Shown here one piece after another: positions 34,981 to 44,589 of a stretch of DNA of 64,000 nt. The DNA comes from Pedobacter caeni (lineage in GTDB: Bacteria; Bacteroidota; Bacteroidia; Sphingobacteriales; Sphingobacteriaceae). The DNA lies in assembly GCF_900129215.1 (NCBI RefSeq), contig NZ_FQUQ01000002.1, positions 1 to 64,000 on the forward strand. Reading direction: 5' to 3'. The translations under genes and the position numbers were made by a program. The notes below the pieces were generated by a model that was given only the letters and a program-made list of their open reading frames with translations, was not told the origin of the DNA and made no database searches. Numbering within the stretch: position 1 is the stretch's first letter; every line of letters starts with the position of its first letter.

Positions 34981-37353
34981 ATGAAACAGGGTTTTCAAAT
35001 AGTTATGATCACAACAGTCCTGATGGTTGCCTGTTGTCAATCTGGTATCGCCCAGAAAAAAACAGGATATAAGGACCCTGCTGCTCCTGTAACATCAAGA
35101 ATAAATGACCTCCTCAGCAGAATGACGCTGGAGGAGAAAGTCGGACAACTTTCTGTATTGCTTGGCTGGGACATGTACAGCAAAACCGGAAATGCGGTAA
35201 AAGCAAGTGAGGAGTTTAAAAAAGCGATAGCTGAGCAACATACGGGGATGCTGTGGGCTACATTAAGGGCAGATCCCTGGACAAAAAAAACTTTGTTAAC
35301 CGGCTTAACACCGGAATTGGCCGCAAAAGCAACAAATGCCATTCAAAAATATGCAATTGAAAACAGCAGGTTGAATATTCCAATGTTACTGGCAGAAGAA
35401 TGTGCACATGGGCACATGGCTATCGGAACAACTGTCTTTCCTACTTCGATAGGGCAGAGCAGTACCTGGAACCCTGATCTGATCCGGGAAATGGCTGCTG
35501 CAATTGCAATGGAAGCACGTCTTCAGGGAGCTCATATTGGCTATGGTCCTGTGCTTGATCTGGCACGTGAGCCGAGATGGTCACGTGTTGAGGAGACTTA
35601 TGGCGAAGATCCGGTGCTCAACAGCAGGATGGGAGAAGCAATGGTCAGGGGCTTTCAGGGAAATAATCTGAAAAGCGGATTTAATATTGCATCGACACTT
35701 AAACATTTTACGGCCTATGGAGTTCCGGAAGGGGGACATAACGGAGGAAGCGTAGCTGTCGGAACAAGGGAATTGTTTCAATCTTATTTACCTCCTTTTA
35801 AAGCTGCGGTAAAAGCCGGGGCTTTGTCTGTGATGACAGCCTATAATTCTATTGATGGGATCCCTTGTTCTGCAAACCATTTCCTGTTGACTGATCTTTT
35901 GAGAAAGCAATGGGATTTTAATGGTTTTGTGGTGTCTGATCTGGGAAGCATATCGGGGTTGGTCAGTAACCATCAGGTAGCTTCAAATGCAACAGAAGGA
36001 GCTTCGATGGCGATAAATGCCGGATTGGATGCCGACCTGAGTGGCTATGGTTATGGTCCTGCATTGCTGGATGCCTTCAAAAAAGGATTAGTGAGCACCA
36101 GTGTTTTGGACACGGCTGTTGCCAGGGTACTTCGGATTAAATTTGAAATGGGGCTGTTCGAAAATCCTTATGTGGATGTTAAAAAAGCAGCAAAAACAGT
36201 AAGAAATGATGCTCATGTCGCATTGGCGAGAAAAGTGGCAAGCGCATCTCTGGTCTTGCTTAAAAATAAAAACAATGTCCTTCCGCTAAGTCGTCAGCTT
36301 AAGAAAATCGCAGTAATAGGTCCGAATGCAGATAACATTTACAATCAGTTGGGTGATTATACGGCCCCTCAGGATGAAAATGCTGTAGTTACAGTTCTGG
36401 AAGGAATAAAAGCCCATGCAGGAAAAGAGCTAGAAGTTCAGTTTGCCAAAGGATGTGCCATCAGGGACACGACTTCAAGTGGTATTGCTGAAGCTGTGGC
36501 GCTGGCAAAGAATTCCGAAGTTGCCGTTGTGGTATTGGGAGGTTCAAGCGCCCGGGACTTTAAAACAGAATATCTGAATACTGGCGCAGCGCAGGTTAAG
36601 GCAACCGATGCTGCAGTAAGTGATATGGAAAGTGGAGAAGGATATGACCGTGCAACTTTAGACCTGATGGGCAGACAATTGGAACTATTGCAAAAAATAG
36701 TGAACACAGGAACTCCGGTGGTGCTGGTGCTGATCAAGGGTCGGCCTTTAAACCTGAACTGGGCTGCGGATCATGTGGATGCTATTGTTGATGCCTGGTA
36801 TCCCGGGCAAGAGGGAGGAAATGCCATTGCTGATGTATTGTTCGGAAAGTCTAATCCTGCAGGAAGATTACCCATCTCTATTCCTAAGTCAGTGGGACAG
36901 CTTCCTGTATACTATAATCTCAAGAAACCAACAAATCATAGTTACGTAGAAGTGGATGGTAAACCTTTGTATCCTTTTGGATATGGATTAAGTTATACCA
37001 GCTTTGAATATAGTAATTTGAATATTGCAGTTTCTGGTGCGCAGGATAATCTGGTGGTTAAAGTGAAACTGGAGGTTAAGAATACCGGAAAAAGAGATGG
37101 CGATGAAGTGGTTCAGTTATATATCGTGGACAAAGTAAGCTCCGTGGTGACTCCGGTTAAACAGCTGAAGAAATTTAAACGGCTTTCCTTGAAATCAGGG
37201 GAACAACAGGTACTTGAATTTGAACTGAATGCAGATGACCTGAAGTTGTTTAATCAGCAGATGAACTGGGTGCTGGAGCCTGGTGATTTTACGCTGATCC
37301 TGGGTGGCTCATCTGATGATGTCCGACTGCAGCGTGATTTTAACGTTCAGTAA
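34981..37353 (+). CDS. Secreted glycoside hydrolase family 3 enzyme (beta-glucosidase/xylosidase type)
   Basis: Exo-acting hydrolase of beta-linked sugars. 790 residues from the ATG at 34981; a GTG one codon earlier is less likely. Order: signal peptide, GH3 N-domain (~35-370) with KHFTAYG and the nucleophile Asp in VVSDLGS (~residue 320), GH3 C-domain (~400-650) with the EGYDRATLDL acid/base region, and a fibronectin III-like domain (~680-785). The signal segment contains MVACC, so a lipoprotein form is possible; a normal Sec cleavage at GIAQ is the alternative. Its pairing with the fucosidase suggests stepwise trimming of a fucosylated glycan. Confidence 0.93.
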   Translation: MKQGFQIVMITTVLMVACCQSGIAQKKTGYKDPAAPVTSRINDLLSRMTLEEKVGQLSVLLGWDMYSKTGNAVKASEEFKKAIAEQHTGMLWATLRADPWTKKTLLTGLTPELAAKATNAIQKYAIENSRLNIPMLLAEECAHGHMAIGTTVFPTSIGQSSTWNPDLIREMAAAIAMEARLQGAHIGYGPVLDLAREPRWSRVEETYGEDPVLNSRMGEAMVRGFQGNNLKSGFNIASTLKHFTAYGVPEGGHNGGSVAVGTRELFQSYLPPFKAAVKAGALSVMTAYNSIDGIPCSANHFLLTDLLRKQWDFNGFVVSDLGSISGLVSNHQVASNATEGASMAINAGLDADLSGYGYGPALLDAFKKGLVSTSVLDTAVARVLRIKFEMGLFENPYVDVKKAAKTVRNDAHVALARKVASASLVLLKNKNNVLPLSRQLKKIAVIGPNADNIYNQLGDYTAPQDENAVVTVLEGIKAHAGKELEVQFAKGCAIRDTTSSGIAEAVALAKNSEVAVVVLGGSSARDFKTEYLNTGAAQVKATDAAVSDMESGEGYDRATLDLMGRQLELLQKIVNTGTPVVLVLIKGRPLNLNWAADHVDAIVDAWYPGQEGGNAIADVLFGKSNPAGRLPISIPKSVGQLPVYYNLKKPTNHSYVEVDGKPLYPFGYGLSYTSFEYSNLNIAVSGAQDNLVVKVKLEVKNTGKRDGDEVVQLYIVDKVSSVVTPVKQLKKFKRLSLKSGEQQVLEFELNADDLKLFNQQMNWVLEPGDFTLILGGSSDDVRLQRDFNVQ

Positions 37354-37478
37354 AACGAGAAATAGTCTTTCTTTTCACCGATAAAAAAACGTAGTTCACC
37401 GTCAAATAATTGGGGGAAACCTAAAATCTATGGCCCCAATGTGTAACAAAGTTTACCTTGCGCAGACTAATTGAAGAA

Positions 37479-39941
37479 ATGAAAACTATTATGAAAAAAT
37501 CTATACTATTATTTGTTGGTTTAATCTTAATGCTGGGGGCGAAGGCACAATTTCCTATGGGAGGTCCGGCAAAAAAGATGGTCACAGGTAGAATTACGGC
37601 AACCATCCTGGATTCTGTGACTAAAAAGCCAATAGATTACGCAACAGTGTCCTTAATGAAATCTAAGGACAGCAAGTCAGTAAACGGAGCGGTAACTGAT
37701 GAACGCGGAAAACTAAGTTTATCGAATGTTAGCCCTGAAGAATATAAATTATCGATTGGTTTTATGGGGTATAAAACGAAAGTGATGACCGTAAAAACCA
37801 CGCCTGAAAAACCAGATTTAAATGCAGGAGCGATTTACCTGAGTCCAACAGCAAGTAACCTGAAAGAAGTAGAAATCAGCGGACAGCAGGCCTTAATTGA
37901 AAATAAAGTAGATAAACTGGTCTACAATGCAGAACAGGACATCACCAACGCTGGTGGAGATGCAACAGATGTGATGCGTAAAGTGCCGATGTTGTCTGTA
38001 GACGTTAATGGTAACCTGCAAATGAGAGGGAGTGCGGTAAGGGTATTGATCAACGGAAAGCCTTCAGGAACGATGGCCAATAGTGTCGCAGACGCGCTGA
38101 AAATGATTCCGGCAGAACAGATTAAAAGTGTGGAAGTGATCACCAGTCCTTCAGCAAAATATGATGCAGAAGGTTCAGGAGGGATTGTCAATATCATTAC
38201 TAAAAAGAAAAATGCCGAAGGAACCAGTGGAAGTGTAAATGCTTCAGTTGGTACGCGTTCAAACAATGGTGCTTTTAATTTAAATGCCAAAACAGGGCGT
38301 TTGTCTTTAACGGGGAGCCTGGGTGTAAATCATGCCTATCCTCAAAATTCAAAAGTACTGTCTTCAAATATATTGAGAGATAATACCGGGAAAATCCTGA
38401 GTAGTGTGTTACAGAATGGATTTTCTAAATGGTCAAGAGTAGGATATAACGGAAGTGCCGGATTGGACTATGATTTCAATAATTACCATAACATTAGCAC
38501 AAATGTGAAAATTAATCGGTTTTCTAATGGTGGTCCTGGTGAATCAGCCGTTCAGATTGATACACTTCTTCTTAAGAATATCCGCGATATGGATATGGGA
38601 TTTAATAATATAGACTGGAGTGTCGATTACCGCAAGACGAGTAAAAAAGAAGGAGAGGAATTTAGCGTTTCAGCACAGTTATCTGCGGGAAGAAATACCA
38701 GTGATTTTTCTAACCGCACTATAAACGAGCTAAAGGATCCGGCAGGAATAACGGAATTAGGATCAAACACAGGAAAGAATAATGAATATACCGTACAGAC
38801 AGATTATGTTTACCCTTTTAGTAAAACCACGACTTTAGAAACTGGCTTAAAGGGGATTTTTAGAAATATCATCAGTAACTATGGTAGCAATATCGCACAG
38901 GATTTTGATTACGATCAGAATGTTGCATCTGCTTATGGTGTGCTTGGCTTTAAGCTGACTAAAAAGATTACTGCAAAAGCAGGCCTTAGAACAGAATACA
39001 CCAAGATAAAAGGATTATCAGGAGATGGAACAAAATTCAATAACGACTACTTTAACCTGTTTCCAAGCTTGATCCTTTCTCAAACTTTAAAAGGTGCAAG
39101 TACGATTAAAGTAAGCTACAACAGAAGAATTCAACGCCCGAGTTTGTTCTACTTAAACCCATTTGAAAATAAAAGTGATCAGTTTAACATCATGAGGGGT
39201 AATCCTGATCTGAATCCTGAGTTAAGTGATAACATCGAAATGGGATACTCCACTTTTATCAAAGGGTCTGTGATTAATGCTTCGGTATTCTACCGTTCCA
39301 CTAAAAATGTGATCGAAAGTATCGTTACTCCTCTCCCTGTCCCTGCAGGAGCACCTCAGGCGTTCATGACCAGTTATGCCAACATAGGGAGAAGTGAATC
39401 TTATGGTATGAATCTTTTTGGAAGTTACAATCCTAAACCAAAATGGACATTAATGGCAAATATTGGTTTAAATACCTATAACGTGAACAATGGTAGTGCT
39501 GAGAATATGGTGAATACGGGTACATTCCTGAATTATACTGCATTTGCGCGTTCGGCTTATGCATTCCCGGGTGGATGGAACACAGAGCTATGGGGCGTGA
39601 TTAATTCTCCACGCCGTACATTCCAGGGTAAAACTGATGCGATGTACTTCTATGGTGGTGCTGTGAAGAAAGAAATCTGGAAGAAAAAAGCAACCATTGG
39701 TTTGAACGTTCTGAATCCGTTTAGCCGTGATCTGGTGATCAATACTGTGAATAACGGAACAAATGCAAAAAATGGTTCAAAATACGAGCAAACAACAAAT
39801 ATCCATTATCCTTTACGCTCATTCGGAATCAACCTGAGCTATAACTTTGGTAAATTGAAATTCACCCAACCTAAGAAGGGGATTAAAAATGACGATTTGA
39901 AAAAAGAAGATCAAGGAGGAATGGGAGGTGTTCAGAACTAG
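37479..39941 (+). CDS. TonB-dependent-receptor-like outer-membrane beta-barrel protein
   Basis: About 820 residues. Order: signal peptide (ILLFVGLILMLGAKAQ), a carboxypeptidase-regulatory-like domain (~35-120), a plug-like domain (~130-230, with VEVITSPSAKYDAEGSGGIVNI) and a beta-barrel of the OMP_b-brl_3 type ending in FTQPKKGIKN and a glycine-rich tail. It differs from SusC proteins, and no SusD follows. I start at ATG 37479; ATG 37491 is equally able to begin the signal peptide, while an upstream TTG (37458) adds residues unlike a signal peptide. The cargo is unknown; the preceding glycosidases may be coincidental neighbours. Confidence 0.9.
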   Translation: MKTIMKKSILLFVGLILMLGAKAQFPMGGPAKKMVTGRITATILDSVTKKPIDYATVSLMKSKDSKSVNGAVTDERGKLSLSNVSPEEYKLSIGFMGYKTKVMTVKTTPEKPDLNAGAIYLSPTASNLKEVEISGQQALIENKVDKLVYNAEQDITNAGGDATDVMRKVPMLSVDVNGNLQMRGSAVRVLINGKPSGTMANSVADALKMIPAEQIKSVEVITSPSAKYDAEGSGGIVNIITKKKNAEGTSGSVNASVGTRSNNGAFNLNAKTGRLSLTGSLGVNHAYPQNSKVLSSNILRDNTGKILSSVLQNGFSKWSRVGYNGSAGLDYDFNNYHNISTNVKINRFSNGGPGESAVQIDTLLLKNIRDMDMGFNNIDWSVDYRKTSKKEGEEFSVSAQLSAGRNTSDFSNRTINELKDPAGITELGSNTGKNNEYTVQTDYVYPFSKTTTLETGLKGIFRNIISNYGSNIAQDFDYDQNVASAYGVLGFKLTKKITAKAGLRTEYTKIKGLSGDGTKFNNDYFNLFPSLILSQTLKGASTIKVSYNRRIQRPSLFYLNPFENKSDQFNIMRGNPDLNPELSDNIEMGYSTFIKGSVINASVFYRSTKNVIESIVTPLPVPAGAPQAFMTSYANIGRSESYGMNLFGSYNPKPKWTLMANIGLNTYNVNNGSAENMVNTGTFLNYTAFARSAYAFPGGWNTELWGVINSPRRTFQGKTDAMYFYGGAVKKEIWKKKATIGLNVLNPFSRDLVINTVNNGTNAKNGSKYEQTTNIHYPLRSFGINLSYNFGKLKFTQPKKGIKNDDLKKEDQGGMGGVQN

Positions 39942-39968
39942 ATGCTGAAAGCATTGATACTTCAGTGA

Positions 39969-40000
39969 AAAAGCCTTTCCGTTATAACGGAAAGGCTTTT
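39969..40000. terminator. Bidirectional terminator between convergent genes
   Basis: A perfect 32-base palindrome with AAAA and TTTT ends. It follows the outer-membrane protein gene by 27 bases and abuts the stop codon of the leftward binding-protein gene. Confidence 0.9.
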
Positions 40001-41632
40001 TTATTTCTTCTTCACCGATTTCAGGATCATCAGGTTCAATGGGTTTAGGGGATAACCACTGATGTTATTTTGAGTCATTACGATCGACTGGTCATAAAGT
40101 ATGGGAACTATATTGGCGTATTCCATCACCATTCTGTCCATTTTCTGATTCAGGAGAAAACGTTTCTTTGGATCATTTTCAAAATAACTGCTTTCAAATA
40201 AGCGGTCAAATTCTTTGTTGAAATAACCAGTATAGTTAGGGCCATCAGGAACCTTATTCTTCGAGTAAAACATGGCGAGGTAGTTCTCTGCATCACCATA
40301 ATCGGCAATCCAGGAACCCCTGAAAAAGTTTACGGCATTTTTAGACATCATATCCCTTAAACTGGCATTCGGACTCACATCCACCTTTACTTTGATTCCG
40401 ATGGTATTTAGTTCTCCCTGAATAAATTCCATCAGGTCCTTATAAGTGGTAGAGGTGCTCAGGGTAATCTGTGGCATCCCTTTTCCATCCGGGAAACCAG
40501 CCTCCGCCAATAACTTCGCTGCCTTTTCCGGATCATAATGATATCCCTTTACAGCCGTGCTGTCAAAGCCTGGCATTCCCTGAGGAATAAAACCGGAAGT
40601 GGCGGGAATCCCAATGCTGTTTCTAAGGTATTTGATCAGCTTGGGCTTGTCAATGGCATAATTAATCGCCTGTCGTACTTTTTTATATTTTAATGGAGAA
40701 TTTTTGGCAATAGACTTTGAGGTATCTACCAGAAATCCAGCGTATTCTGTGCAGAGGTATGCCCCCTTTCGAAGCTTGAACTTTCCTTTGTATTTGCTGG
40801 TCATATGTCCGCTTTTAGTGAGGATATCATCTCGGTAACTGCCATCAACTTTGTCGAAAAAATCGAGTTCTTTCTTGATGAAATTCATGAATGCGCTCTG
40901 TTTATCACTGATAAAGGTCACTTTCACTGCGTCAAGATAGGGGAGTGCCTGTCCATTTTCCTTTTCCCAGTAGTTTTCATTTTTTACCATTACCAATATT
41001 TCATCTTCTTTCCAATACCTGAATTTGAAAGGCCCGGTGCCTATTGGATGACTGCGGAAATCTTTTCCGTAATGGCTAACCACTTCTTTTGGAACCACGG
41101 AACAATATTGTGCTGTTAACAGGCTTAGAAATGGTGGAAATGGTTTGATCAGCCTGATCTGAAAGGTCGTGTCATTTAAAGCGACGAAATTATGGATATC
41201 CTTTACCTTATCACTAAAGATCCAGCTTCCTGAAGAAGCTACCTTTGGGTCGATCAACCGGAAAAAGCTGTACACGAAATCTGAGGCAATTACTTTTCTC
41301 CCTTTTCCGCCCGGAAAAGTAGGGTCATCGTGAAAGTAAACATCATTCCTGAGGTTAAACGTGTAGTTCAGCCCATCATCAGAGATCTTCCAGCTTTTGG
41401 CAATGCAGGGAAGTGTATTTAAATTACTGTCTATCTGTACCAGGCCATTGAAGATCTGATTGACCATCCAAAGTGCATTCTGGTTGCGTGCAAATGCCGG
41501 ATCAAGGGAAGTCAGGTTTTGATCAAGGTTCATGTTAAACACTTTTTTCTCTTTGTCAGAGTTGTGCTGTGTACAAGCCGTAATGCCCAGAAGTAATAAT
41601 CCGTAAAAAATATGTGTGATAATACGATGCAT
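40001..41632 (-). CDS. Oligopeptide/nickel-type ABC solute-binding lipoprotein (SBP_bac_5)
   Basis: About 543 residues from the ATG at 41632, which opens a lipoprotein signal peptide with lipobox GITAC. A TTG nine codons upstream would place a polar stretch before the signal. The family-5 pattern is clear: LDPAFARNQNALWMVNQIFNGL near the N-terminus, the RNDVYFHDD segment and many aromatic-rich ligand-cleft motifs. Such proteins bind peptides, heme or metal complexes. No permease or ATPase genes are adjacent, so it must use a distant transporter or act alone. Confidence 0.92.
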   Translation of the reverse strand: MHRIITHIFYGLLLLGITACTQHNSDKEKKVFNMNLDQNLTSLDPAFARNQNALWMVNQIFNGLVQIDSNLNTLPCIAKSWKISDDGLNYTFNLRNDVYFHDDPTFPGGKGRKVIASDFVYSFFRLIDPKVASSGSWIFSDKVKDIHNFVALNDTTFQIRLIKPFPPFLSLLTAQYCSVVPKEVVSHYGKDFRSHPIGTGPFKFRYWKEDEILVMVKNENYWEKENGQALPYLDAVKVTFISDKQSAFMNFIKKELDFFDKVDGSYRDDILTKSGHMTSKYKGKFKLRKGAYLCTEYAGFLVDTSKSIAKNSPLKYKKVRQAINYAIDKPKLIKYLRNSIGIPATSGFIPQGMPGFDSTAVKGYHYDPEKAAKLLAEAGFPDGKGMPQITLSTSTTYKDLMEFIQGELNTIGIKVKVDVSPNASLRDMMSKNAVNFFRGSWIADYGDAENYLAMFYSKNKVPDGPNYTGYFNKEFDRLFESSYFENDPKKRFLLNQKMDRMVMEYANIVPILYDQSIVMTQNNISGYPLNPLNLMILKSVKKK

Positions 41633-41677
41633 CAGTGTAGGAATACTAATTTTGCACAAAGTAATAAATAAATCAAT

Positions 41678-42133
41678 ATGTCTTTTTTAAATGCGGTTAT
41701 AAATAAGGTGGAGGACGAAGTCTTAAGTGAAGAACTTCAGGAGCGGGTGGACCTTATTCAGCATAAAATAAAATTTATGGAGCCGGTAACTGTTGCTTGC
41801 CTGGATACGGAGAATCATTTAAACCGCAACCTGGAAGGGATCATTAATGATGCCGGGGGTGTTTTGCAGGAAGATGTTAACCAGGCGAGGGTCTTAATTT
41901 ACACTGAAAAGGACGCGAGTATGCTGGAGATGATGGGGCTTTTGCCTTCTCTTCTGAGTAAAGAATGGCCGGCGGTAGAATACAACAGGGTTTACCTCCT
42001 GGATGATCAGGCTGCGGCGGCCAAAGATCCACAGGCCATGGTGGCTTTGCTGGAAGATATTGCAGAGATGTTATACCCCGGATATTTTGTTTTTGGAAAT
42101 GAAGGTAAAAACTGGAGCAGCTTTGGTGTTTAA
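41678..42133 (+). CDS. Protein of unknown function, possibly like one lobe of a BtuF-type binding protein
   Basis: 151 residues, no signal peptide, soluble. The run from a leading helix (LQERVDLIQHKIKF) into VTVACLDTENHLNRNLEGIINDAGG resembles the second lobe of cobalamin/ferric-siderophore binding proteins, where a helix leads to a strand and a loop ending in an AGG motif. The first lobe is missing, so a binding role in the usual sense is unlikely. The resemblance is by eye and weak. It diverges from the SBP_bac_5 lipoprotein gene across 45 bases. Confidence 0.7.
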   Translation: MSFLNAVINKVEDEVLSEELQERVDLIQHKIKFMEPVTVACLDTENHLNRNLEGIINDAGGVLQEDVNQARVLIYTEKDASMLEMMGLLPSLLSKEWPAVEYNRVYLLDDQAAAAKDPQAMVALLEDIAEMLYPGYFVFGNEGKNWSSFGV

Positions 42134-42149
42134 GGCTTTTTAGAAAAGA

Positions 42150-42671
42150 TTAGAAAGCGATAAATTTATCCATTTGCTGATTCGTGAATTTTAAGGTGTC
42201 TTCTTTGAAGAAATCTTCCAGTTCATTCAGCTCCATTTTAATGGTAGAAATGTGGATCCTTAAAGGAAGTACATTCAGGTGAAGGTAACTGCAAACTCCG
42301 CCAAAATGATCAAGACCTCTGATATTGCCATACTTACCTGAAGAAAGACCTACCATAGCCGCTTTTTTATCGTAAAAACTATCCGGAAACTGACAGGCAT
42401 CAATAAAGGTTTTCAGTACGCCAGGGAAACTGCCGTTATACTCCGGAATGATAAATAAAAACTTGCTGGTTTTGGTCATTAATTCCTGAACAGGTTCAAA
42501 TTCAGGGCTTCTTTTTCCATATAAATCAGAGGAAATCAGGTTGTCTGGTAACTGCTCTAAACTAAAAATATTTGCTTGTAATCCTTTTTCTGCCAGTACT
42601 TTCTGGTAATATTTTGCTACTTTCAGCGTATTACTTCCAGGTCTGTTTGTTCCTGAGATGATCGTTACCAT
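42150..42671 (-). CDS. NADPH-dependent FMN reductase-type oxidoreductase
   Basis: 173 residues in a flavodoxin-like fold. The phosphate-binding loop ISGTNRPGSNTLKVA binds FMN, and PEYNGSFPGVLKTFIDA is the family signature after the third strand. Members reduce flavins, quinones or azo compounds with NAD(P)H. A possible promoter lies about 100 bases upstream (TATTTTTG on the minus strand at 42775-42782). It converges on the preceding gene with a 16-base gap. Confidence 0.9.
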   Translation of the reverse strand: MVTIISGTNRPGSNTLKVAKYYQKVLAEKGLQANIFSLEQLPDNLISSDLYGKRSPEFEPVQELMTKTSKFLFIIPEYNGSFPGVLKTFIDACQFPDSFYDKKAAMVGLSSGKYGNIRGLDHFGGVCSYLHLNVLPLRIHISTIKMELNELEDFFKEDTLKFTNQQMDKFIAF

Positions 42672-42854
42672 GGATAAATTGTTAATAAGATGTGTAAAAC
42701 ACTTAAGACCTATATGCCGTATGTGTTAAATTGTTTGTATCTTAGCTAATCATTAAAATGTGCCTAAATCAATACAAAAATAGCATTTTTTATAGACTTA
42801 AATCAAGTAAACAGCAAGCCTTCAGTAAATAATTGGTAATTATTAAAAAGATAA

Positions 42855-43658
42855 ATGAGTAAAATTATTGCATTGGCAAATCAAAAAGGTGGTGTAGGTA
42901 AAACAACTTCATCTATAAACTTAGCCGCAAGTTTAGCCGTACTGGAATACAGAACTTTATTGGTTGACGCAGATCCTCAGGCAAACTCTACCTCTGGTAT
43001 TGGCTTTGATCCAAGAAGTATAAAGAACAGCATCTACGAGTGTATCATCAATGATATCGAACCGACAGATGCCATACAGAAAACCGAAACCCCGAATTTG
43101 GACCTTTTACCTGCGCACATCGACCTGGTCGGTGCGGAGATTGAAATGATCAATCTGACCAACAGGGAATATAAAATGAAGGCCGTTCTGGAGAAGATCA
43201 AGGATCAGTATGATTTTATCATTATTGATTGTTCTCCTTCCCTGGGTTTAATTACCATTAATGCACTTACTGCTGCGGACTCCGTGATCATTCCTGTTCA
43301 ATGTGAGTATTTCGCGCTTGAGGGCTTGGGTAAATTATTAAATACAATTAAAATTGTTCAAAACCGTTTAAATACTGAATTGGAAATTGAAGGTATTTTA
43401 CTGACCATGTACGACGTACGCTTACGTTTGTCAAACCAGGTGGTAGAAGAAGTGAGGACGCATTTTCAGGAACTGGTTTTTGAAACGATCATCCAAAGAA
43501 ATACCCGCTTAAGTGAAGCACCTAGTTATGGTATATCGGTAATTATGCATGATGCAAACTGTAAAGGAGCGATAAACTATCTGAACCTGGCACGGGAAAT
43601 CGTCCGCAAAAACGGATTGGTGAAAGAAGTGCAGGATGTAAATACAGCTATTATATAA
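42855..43658 (+). CDS. parA: Chromosome-partitioning ATPase ParA (Soj)
   Basis: Walker-type ATPase that moves and separates replication origins. 267 residues, chromosomal type, without the N-terminal DNA-binding domain of plasmid ParAs. The deviant Walker A KGGVGKTT sits at residues 11-18, and the DADPQANSTSG and IIDCSPSLG motifs are present. parB follows after ten bases. No consensus parS site was found in the window. Confidence 0.97.
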   Translation: MSKIIALANQKGGVGKTTSSINLAASLAVLEYRTLLVDADPQANSTSGIGFDPRSIKNSIYECIINDIEPTDAIQKTETPNLDLLPAHIDLVGAEIEMINLTNREYKMKAVLEKIKDQYDFIIIDCSPSLGLITINALTAADSVIIPVQCEYFALEGLGKLLNTIKIVQNRLNTELEIEGILLTMYDVRLRLSNQVVEEVRTHFQELVFETIIQRNTRLSEAPSYGISVIMHDANCKGAINYLNLAREIVRKNGLVKEVQDVNTAII

Positions 43659-43668
43659 AATTATTTTA

Positions 43669-44589
43669 ATGACATCTTTTCAGCGAAAAACAGGTTTAGG
43701 TAAAGGGTTAAGTGCGCTTTTAGATGACAGCGACTCGGTTAATCCACCGAAAAACGGAGTCAACCCTGTAAGCGAAACCAGGCAGGAAACCAGCAATAAC
43801 AGTGCGATTGGGAATATCAAAATCTCTGATATTGATACCAACCCTTTCCAGCCGCGTACGGAGTTTGATCAGGTAGCTTTAATTGAACTTTCTGAATCCA
43901 TCAAGATTCAGGGGCTGATCCAGCCAATTACGGTAAGGAAACAGACTGGAAACAGATATCAGCTGATCTCAGGTGAAAGAAGACTACGTGCTTCCAGGCT
44001 TGCCGGACTGACTGAAATACCCGCTTATGTCCGTAGTGCCAATGATCAGCAAATGCTGGAGATGGCACTTATCGAAAACATTCAACGTGAAAACCTGAAC
44101 GCAATTGAGGTTGCCCTGAGTTTTCAGCGGATGCTGGAAGAATGTAACCTGAAGCAGGAACAACTGGGGGAACGTGTTGGTAAAAACCGGACTACAGTGA
44201 CCAATTACCTTCGCCTCTTAAAATTGCCACCTGTCATTCAGATTTCCATCAGGGACCAGAAAATATCTATGGGACATGCACGTGCGCTGATCAATGTTGA
44301 AGAAGTCGACAAACAACTTTTTATCCACCAGGAAATTATTGATAAAGGCCTTTCCGTAAGAAAAGTAGAAGAACTGGTAAGAAGCATCAACAGCGTTGAA
44401 GTAAAATCCAAGTTTCCAAAACAACCTAAAGGGGTGTCTTTCGAATATCAGAAATTACAGAGAGACCTGGCTTCTAAGTTCGCCACTAAAGTGAAGCTCA
44501 AAGTAGGGGAGAATGGAAAGGGAGCGATAGAAATTCCTTTTATGTCTGAGGATGACCTGAGCAGAATCTTAGAATTATTGGATTGGTAA
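43669..44589 (+). CDS. parB: Chromosome-partitioning CTPase/DNA-binding protein ParB
   Basis: Binds parS and loads as a sliding clamp that recruits ParA and SMC. 306 residues. The N-terminus has the ParA-activating GLGKGLSALL motif. The CTP-binding core shows NPFQPR and the GERRLRAS motif, with ENIQRENLNAIE next. A helix-turn-helix (LGERVGKNRTTVTNYLRL) and a C-terminal dimerisation domain follow. Its stop codon shares a base with the next gene's ATG. Confidence 0.97.
   Translation: MTSFQRKTGLGKGLSALLDDSDSVNPPKNGVNPVSETRQETSNNSAIGNIKISDIDTNPFQPRTEFDQVALIELSESIKIQGLIQPITVRKQTGNRYQLISGERRLRASRLAGLTEIPAYVRSANDQQMLEMALIENIQRENLNAIEVALSFQRMLEECNLKQEQLGERVGKNRTTVTNYLRLLKLPPVIQISIRDQKISMGHARALINVEEVDKQLFIHQEIIDKGLSVRKVEELVRSINSVEVKSKFPKQPKGVSFEYQKLQRDLASKFATKVKLKVGENGKGAIEIPFMSEDDLSRILELLDW

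Noticed and set aside
37922..38290. 122-residue antisense frame inside the outer-membrane protein gene
   Set aside because: It is a reverse-strand shadow of a clear coding gene, with no start context or family resemblance. Other antisense frames in leuS, uvrA and the susC genes were dropped for the same reason.
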